Positions 60,255 through 64,000 of a DNA stretch of 64,000 nucleotides are shown here, piece after piece. Origin of the DNA: Cyprinus carpio. Its lineage: Eukaryota; Chordata; Actinopteri; Cypriniformes; Cyprinidae. The stretch is taken from assembly GCF_018340385.1 (NCBI RefSeq), contig NC_056608.1, positions 25,157,424 through 25,221,423 of the forward strand, read 5' to 3'. The position numbers and the translations under genes are program-made. The notes below the pieces were generated by a model. That model saw nothing but the letters and a program-made list of their open reading frames with translations. It did not search any database and was not told the origin of the DNA. Positions within the stretch are counted from its first letter, which is position 1, and each line of letters begins with the position of its first letter.

Positions 60255-60385
60255 TTCAGAGGAGGGTCTACTGTACCGTGCGCGGTATTTCGGGGACAGT
60301 GATCTGTACCAGCGGGCTCAGCAGGATGGGAACCCCGAGCTGCTCGATGTCGTCGTCTGAGGTTCAGGCGTCTTTACACGGATAG
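48862..60385 (+). CDS. dnajb12: DnaJ homolog subfamily B member 12 (ER membrane Hsp40)
   Basis: Eight exons: 48862-48994, 50372-50516, 51608-51753, 51871-52047, 52947-53020, 54315-54424, 58398 to about 58553, and 60260-60385. Exons 1-6 join in frame. Residues 1-45 (MEVNRDEAERCVEIALGALE...) match DNAJB12. The J-domain (about 99-163) has YYEILGV and the catalytic HPD (127-129). A Gly/Phe segment (FEADISPEDLFNMFFGGGF) and one membrane helix (about 229-247, LLMQLMPILILVIISALSQ) follow. Exons 7 and 8 encode the DUF1977 tail (HTHKRVTENLGVTYYV, LLYRARYFGDSDLYQRAQ). The ending GTPSC...SEVQASLHG separates DNAJB12 from DNAJB14. The protein anchors in the ER membrane and recruits Hsc70 for folding and ERAD. 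Exons 7-8 contain apparent frameshifts (see separate entries). The a/b paralogue cannot be told. Confidence 0.92.
49226..49342. repeat. (TA)n then (CA)n microsatellite
   Basis: About 50 bp of TA followed by about 65 bp of CA with small breaks, in dnajb12 intron 1. Confidence 0.95.
49580..50280. mobile_element. Foldback (palindromic) element, copy A
   Basis: Two arms of about 270 bp (49610-49880 and about 49982-50260) are reverse complements and enclose a loop of about 100 bp. Arm words include CATCAGGTTTGTAGAAATGT, TAATCCATAATAACACTTCC and their complements. The loop here reads GCATCTCCTGTTGTCTCTCA...GATTTGTGCAGATTTCTCTC. No coding capacity. It ends about 90 bp before dnajb12 exon 2. Confidence 0.85.
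50713..50773. repeat. (TTA)n microsatellite
   Basis: ATT array in dnajb12 intron 2, followed by T-rich sequence and (TA)n at 51064-51230. Confidence 0.95.
51064..51230. repeat. (TA)n array, interrupted
   Basis: About 165 bp of TA-rich sequence in dnajb12 intron 2. Nothing else was recognised in the intron. Confidence 0.95.
53360..53592. repeat. (TA)n arrays in dnajb12 intron 5
   Basis: Two TA arrays with ATACAC and CATA interruptions. The rest of the intron (53600-54280) is AT-rich, with a loosely duplicated segment around GCRTTTATAAAATTCTATTA near 53638, 53868 and 54099. Confidence 0.95.
54284..54311. repeat. (GT)n abutting the dnajb12 exon 6 acceptor
   Basis: GT run ending in GTGTTCAG|GGCGG, so the polypyrimidine tract of this acceptor is replaced by the repeat. 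Confidence 0.9.
55015..55830. mobile_element. Two MITE copies in inverted arrangement
   Basis: A plus-oriented copy (55015-55425, starting ACTACCGGTCAAAAGTTTGG) is followed by a minus-oriented copy (about 55430-55830, starting with the right terminus TTTGGGGGTCAGTCAG). Shared interior words such as CTTCAGAAATCATTCTAATA and ATTTCATCATCATGACTCC-like sequence appear in both, once per strand. They lie in dnajb12 intron 6. Confidence 0.75.
56285..56455. other. GC-rich island in AT-rich intron
   Basis: About 170 bp with many CpG and short inverted words (TTGATCG/CGATCAA, GGACCGGTCC), enclosed by AT-rich DNA of dnajb12 intron 6. The open frames on both strands show no recognisable domain. It could be part of an unrecognised transposon or a regulatory island. 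Confidence 0.35.
57035..57150. repeat. (GT)n/(TGTA)n microsatellite
   Basis: GT tract with three copies of a TATGTATATATGTGTGCG unit of about 40 bp. A short (AAT)n lies at 57297-57330. Confidence 0.9.
57428..58280. mobile_element. Probable non-autonomous hAT-type element
   Basis: Left end AGGGTTGGGAATCGTTAGAAA and right end (inverted) TTGGTTGGGAACCGAGAACCG agree over about 14 bp, and both ends continue with CGGTTC-type sequence. This form is common for fish hAT-like elements. I could not define a target duplication, and no transposase is present. Confidence 0.55.
58398..58560 (+). other. dnajb12: dnajb12 exon 7 with several frame breaks
   Basis: The exon starts in the right phase (SAGHTHKRVTENLGVTYYVNERFSQ, to 58473). 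The conserved continuation is then split over three frames: HYYSA (58476-58490), ASLKT (58490-58504) and VAESSVEDDYVSNLRN (58506-58553). These imply small length errors near 58474, 58489 and 58505. The next expected residues (NCWKEKQQK in the mammalian protein) are absent; a CA repeat follows at once. No stop-free reading through the exon exists. Confidence 0.75.
58590..58850. repeat. CA-rich minisatellite
   Basis: (CA)n with CACGCACTCACTCAATCACA units repeated two to three times. It begins about 10-40 bp after the last conserved codon of dnajb12 exon 7. Confidence 0.95.
58930..59470 (+). mobile_element. MITE copy ('caaaagtttgggRtcagtaaga' family)
   Basis: Contains CACCAAGGCTGCATTTATTG, CAGCATCATTACTCCAGTCT, GCTCAAGAAACATTTCTGA and a right end ATCTTAACCCCAAACTTTCTG. 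Complete apart from its left terminus. The following 59470-59930 is unique intron sequence with nothing recognised. Confidence 0.75.
59938..60226 (-). mobile_element. MITE copy 6 (GTGACCCTGGAGCACA family), truncated
   Basis: Minus-oriented, from TTTGGAATCTGAGGGAGCAA to the terminus TGCTTCTGTGCTCCGGGGTCAC. It is followed by a (GT)n run (60228-60254), which leads directly into the acceptor of dnajb12 exon 8. Confidence 0.85.
60260..60385 (+). other. dnajb12: dnajb12 last exon with one apparent extra base
   Basis: From 60262 the frame reads EGLLYRARYFGDSDLYQRAQQ. The conserved end MGTPSC...SSSEVQASLHG then starts at 60326 in the next frame, after a single extra G at 60325. Read literally the protein ends DGNPELLDVVV at a TGA (60358-60360), losing the usual tail; with the shift it ends at the TAG 60383-60385. 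Confidence 0.8.
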
Positions 60386-60479
60386 ATGAAGCTTCAGTGC
60401 ACTACCTGGTGAGCGCCACATCCGTCCACACCTTGACCTCTGACCTCTGAGTCCTGCTCCCCTCACACTCACACATCTG

Positions 60480-60560
60480 GAAGATGCTTTAATCCAAACC
60501 ACTTTGTTTTCAGTTCACGCTTTCCCTGGAAATCAAACCCAGAGCAGCAGCATGCAGAAG
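60480..60560 (-). mobile_element. tRNA-like SINE fragment
   Basis: TTCACGCTTTCCCTGGAAATCAAACCC is a decayed form of the motif at 19.5 and 30.2 kb, preceded by ATGCTTTAATCCAAACCACTT, like 'gcttttatccaaagcgactt'. Within the dnajb12 3' UTR region. Confidence 0.4.
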
Positions 60561-60897
60561 ATAATCAGTTCAGTCTCAGTATAGTGTTCAGAGTCGAGCT
60601 GGACGTCCTGTAGAGTAGAAAGCCCTTTTAGATCATTATAAAAAGAGGTTTGTTTATCTGAGCAAAACTACACAACAAAAAAAACAATAATATTATCTTT
60701 GAGCAGAGCGGTGAGAAAAAGTAGGAGCAATAGTAAAAAAACCATGTATAAATACTAAAAAATAAATTTAATAATCTTCTAAGGTTAAAAATAAACTTAA
60801 AAAGACTTCCATCAACAATAAACGTAATAAATAAGTATGAATAAATGTAAAAACAATAAATATTTATCAAGGTTTAGTAATAAACTGAAAAAGAAAG

Positions 60898-60934
<37 letters not shown>
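60898..60934. repeat. (TA)n microsatellite
   Basis: TA run. The stretch 60600-61310 is AT-rich with more TA runs (61190-61312) and no gene. Confidence 0.9.
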
Positions 60935-60935
<1 letters not shown>

Positions 60936-61726
60936 TATATTTTGGTTTTTTTTTTATATATCATATATATATATATGAAGATAAAAATTTTAGTTATATA
61001 TCTTTATATTTTATCATTTTTTTGTTTAAATAGAAAATATTTTTTAAAAACATAACGTGGGTGTGATGTTGTTGTGTATTGTGGTGTGTATATGAGGTAA
61101 TTGTATTATTATAGATAGAAAATAGCTAATATTATTAAAGTATATATGTGTATATATGTGTGTATATATATTATATACATACTACATTATCCACTTATTC
61201 AGCATCTTATAACAATGTAATAAAAATTATATATAGTAATAATAAATGGTATATATAACTATATATCTATATATATAATATAATCAATATATATATATAT
61301 ATATATATATATGGAGGGATGCTAATTATTCATATGCATACATATAAAAAGTACTGGTCGGTTTGGTTCAATTCTTTGTGAATCCTGTATGGAGGGAATA
61401 AATGGGAAAAAATCTTCCCAATCACTGCTGGAAAGTCAGAGAGTGTTTGTGATCCAGTTTTTATCGTTTCTGAACATCTGCTTGGTGTTTTTTGTATTGT
61501 GGAATGTGGCCTCTTCATCACAAATAATGAATTAAACAATAGGTTTTACACATTTCTTCAAATAAATGTTATTAATTTATCAATATTTATTTTCTGCACA
61601 GGTTCCAAAAACAATCTCTCCAGTCTGGAATATGAAGAACGCCATACGGATTGTAAATACATTTGTTTGAAAAACAGGGCTGAGCGTTGCAGCAACTACT
61701 GAACCTGACTAGAAAGACTTTCTGAG

Positions 61727-61728
61727 GG

Positions 61729-61770
<42 letters not shown>

Positions 61771-61804
61771 ATGCATGCATGCTATGGAACATGTACGTGA
61801 GCAG

Positions 61805-61856
<52 letters not shown>
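61727..61856. repeat. Two (GT)n runs
   Basis: GT arrays at 61732-61768 and 61806-61855 separated by an ATGCATGCATG palindrome and unique sequence. Translated frames are repeats only. Confidence 0.95.
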
Positions 61857-61859
<3 letters not shown>

Positions 61860-62315
61860 CGGAGCTGGTGTTTTGGACTCTGTGGATGAAGGACGTTCCT
61901 CACAGTCTGAATGTTCTGGCCCTGGATTAAAGTTCATGGTATCGTTTCATTTTCAGCTCTGGCAGGAATCAACGATCTGGTTCTGCATTATGAAACAGAC
62001 TGGAGGTCCGACGACAATATCTGCATACATTTATTTGAGTTTGTTTAGATCGAGATCATGTCTTTTTAATGGTTTATATTTGTATGTTTGAGATTTATCT
62101 ATGCAGGGATCTTACTGATTAAATTATTGCGTATGCGTCTGACTTTATCTGTCCTGCGTGTTAGGAGTAACTACGGCTGCTGTACACAGGTCATATTTAT
62201 TGAAGGATTGAATAGGAATATTTATTTAATATGAAGTTTTATTTTCTACATGACTTTAGTGGAACTATTTCATCGCTGACAGAGACTGCACTGCAATTAT
62301 TTCACTCTGAGTACA

Positions 62316-62321
62316 AATAAA
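62316..62321 (+). terminator. dnajb12: dnajb12 polyadenylation signal (candidate)
   Basis: AATAAA followed 25-45 bp later by a GT-rich element (CGTGTGTGTGTGTTTG). If used, the 3' UTR is about 1.9 kb. Earlier AATAAA words in the AT-rich UTR (e.g. near 61398 and 61561) could also serve. Confidence 0.5.
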
Positions 62322-62577
62322 GATTGTATGTGCCACTGTCCGCCGCGTGTGTGTGTGTTTGCGTGAGTGTTTTAGACGCAGGACGTCAGCTAATGCCACA
62401 CTGAGCTCAATCATGTGTTTCAGCATGTTCATAGTCACCCGTCTGGAAAAAAGGAAAACCACTGTGTGGAATGTTGACTAAAGCAGCTGAGAGAAAGACA
62501 TGCGCTTCACTTAAAGCAATAGTTGACCTAAAAATGAACTATAATGACTGTAATAGTTACTGAACTATTCTGAACGC

Positions 62578-63172
62578 CATCCAAGGATGAGTTTGTTTCT
62601 TCATCAGGTTTGTAGAAATGTAGCACTGCATCAGTGTCTCATCAATGGATGCTCTGCAGTGAATGGGTGCCGTCAGAATGAGAGTCCAAACAGCTGATAA
62701 AAACATCACAATAATCCACAAGTAATCCACACACCTCTCCAGTCCATCAGTTAACATCTGGAGAAGACAAAAGATGAAACACATCCAGCATTAAGATGTT
62801 TTTAACTCAAATACATAGAGTTTATAATCCATAATAACACTTCCTCCAGTGAAAAAGTGTTCTGGTCTGAATCAGGAGAGAAATCTGCACAGATCAAGCA
62901 GCGTTTAAACAGCTCTGAACAAATATGTGTCTGGATTTTGATGTGAGAGATGACAGGAGATGCACTTTTTCACTGAAGGAAGTGTTATTATGGAGTGTAT
63001 TTGAGTTAAAAACATCTTAATGATAGATTTGTTTCATCTTTTGTCTTCTCCAGATGTTAACTGATGGACTGGAGTGCTGTGGATTACTTGTGGATTATTG
63101 TGATGTTTTTATCAGCTGTTTGGACTCTCATTCTGACGGCACCCATTCACTGCAGAGCATCCATTGCTGAGG
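62578..63172. mobile_element. Foldback (palindromic) element, copy B
   Basis: Arms at about 62580-62858 and 62965-63172 are reverse complements (GTTTGTTTCTTCATCAGGTT, CAGCTGATAAAAACATCACA and complements). The loop reads GATTTTGATGTGAGAGATGACAGG, which is the loop of copy A reversed. The second arm is cut short near CATCCATTGCTGAGGATG. Confidence 0.85.
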
Positions 63173-63174
63173 AT

Positions 63175-63700
63175 GGAATCAAAATGAATTATATTTGTAG
63201 ATTCCTTGTTGCATCTGAAGTTGGTTGATTATCATGTGTTTTAATGCATTTTACTGTCTAAAGGTGTAACAATGAATAGATATTGTATAATAACTGGTTT
63301 CAGTCATTCATGAGAATATACTATGCATCATAAGCTGCATTAAAAAAATAAATGCATTAACTTTATAATGCAGTATGCCTTAAAACAGCATATTTCTTTA
63401 AAATAGTATTTGGATAGTACATAAATATATTTATCAAAACTAAAGTACTTTGTCTAAATTAAAATCACATTAATTAAGCCATTGCTCATTGAAGCACGTT
63501 TATTAAAAAATTGGCATATCTACGTATGGCGCTGCAATTAAAATACTATGAAGTAAATACAGTAATAAAACTTCTCTTCCTGATTCCCAGAGAATGCATA
63601 AATCGATAATGTTTTGGCATTAATGCAAATCATATTGCTTTAGATAAAGAAAAATATATGTTTAATATCTAAAAGTACAAATTACAGCCATTGGCCTAAT
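63175..63700. other. AT-rich intergenic spacer
   Basis: Low-complexity AT-rich sequence. Nothing recognised. Confidence 0.4.
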
Positions 63701-63704
63701 GCAT

Positions 63705-63744
<40 letters not shown>

Positions 63745-64000
63745 CTGGTGGTTTCTTTAAAAAGATAATTTATTTTCTGCATTTCTTTCAAGTACAAAAA
63801 AACAGAACCCATTGCATTTGAATATCAAATAAATAAGATGCATGGAATATGCATGATTGTTTAATAAAAAAAAAAAAAAAAAAAACTCTTCCATTTGATC
63901 TAAGAGAACAATAACTGCATCCATATACATCTTTGAACAATCCGGCACTTGAATAACGGAAAAACATCAAGTTTGTTACATGGAAAATAGCTGCCACGTT
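63701..64000 (-). other. Possible 3' end of a minus-strand transcript
   Basis: After an A run of about 35 (63706-63741) the sequence carries AATAAA on the minus strand near 63767-63772, and from 63870 it has moderate complexity up to the right edge. This would fit a 3' UTR of a gene to the right transcribed leftward. No coding sequence is in view, so this is weak. A second A run lies at 63867-63886. Confidence 0.25.

Overview
The window is nuclear DNA of a teleost fish, most likely a cyprinid (zebrafish/carp/barb group). Genes are split into short exons with GT-AG introns. Introns and spacers are AT-rich and packed with CA/GT, ATT and TA microsatellites, small TIR transposons (MITEs), an L2-type LINE, Tc1, hAT and piggyBac-like elements and tRNA-like SINE pieces. 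No bacterial, viral, CRISPR or rRNA feature was seen. Species cannot be named from the sequence alone.

Layout. 1-6576: first coding exon (minus strand) and part of the huge first intron of an ARHGAP17/ARHGAP44-type RhoGAP gene, whose remaining exons lie beyond the left edge; its GC-rich promoter with a ZNF143-type site is near 6.8 kb. 8366-10652 (+): ndufb8, 5 exons, intact, 188 codons, behind a CRE/NRF-1-like promoter. 11932-34582 (+): sec31b, 25 coding exons recognised (about 1150 codons), plus a possible 39-nt cassette exon; one base seems to be missing in exon 14. 34.6-39.9 kb: spacer with repeats, a Tc1 element nested in a piggyBac-like element, and an orphan promoter-like module. 41241-46009 (-): scd (stearoyl-CoA desaturase), 5 coding exons plus a 5' non-coding exon, 326 codons, intact, with a TATA box and one GC-AG intron. 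48862-60385 (+): dnajb12 (ER membrane J-protein), 8 exons; exons 1-6 are clean, but exons 7 and 8 carry several apparent frameshifts and the end of exon 7 is missing. The right end (62.5-64 kb) holds a palindromic foldback element and perhaps the 3' end of a minus-strand gene.

The genes are not one pathway: a complex I subunit, the COPII outer-coat subunit Sec31, the ER delta-9 desaturase and an ER Hsp40. Three of them work at the ER. The block ndufb8-sec31b-scd keeps the order and orientation of human 10q24 (NDUFB8-SEC31B-WNT8B-SCD), except that no wnt8b exon is visible in its expected slot.

I found no convincing new molecular system. The best leads are structural: inverted MITE copies tightly flanking frame-neutral sec31b exon 10; a foldback element present twice with its loop in opposite orientations on either side of most of dnajb12; a GC 5' splice site in scd whose intron is nearly all MITE; CA/GT arrays touching many splice sites; and clustered one-base indels in otherwise conserved exons.
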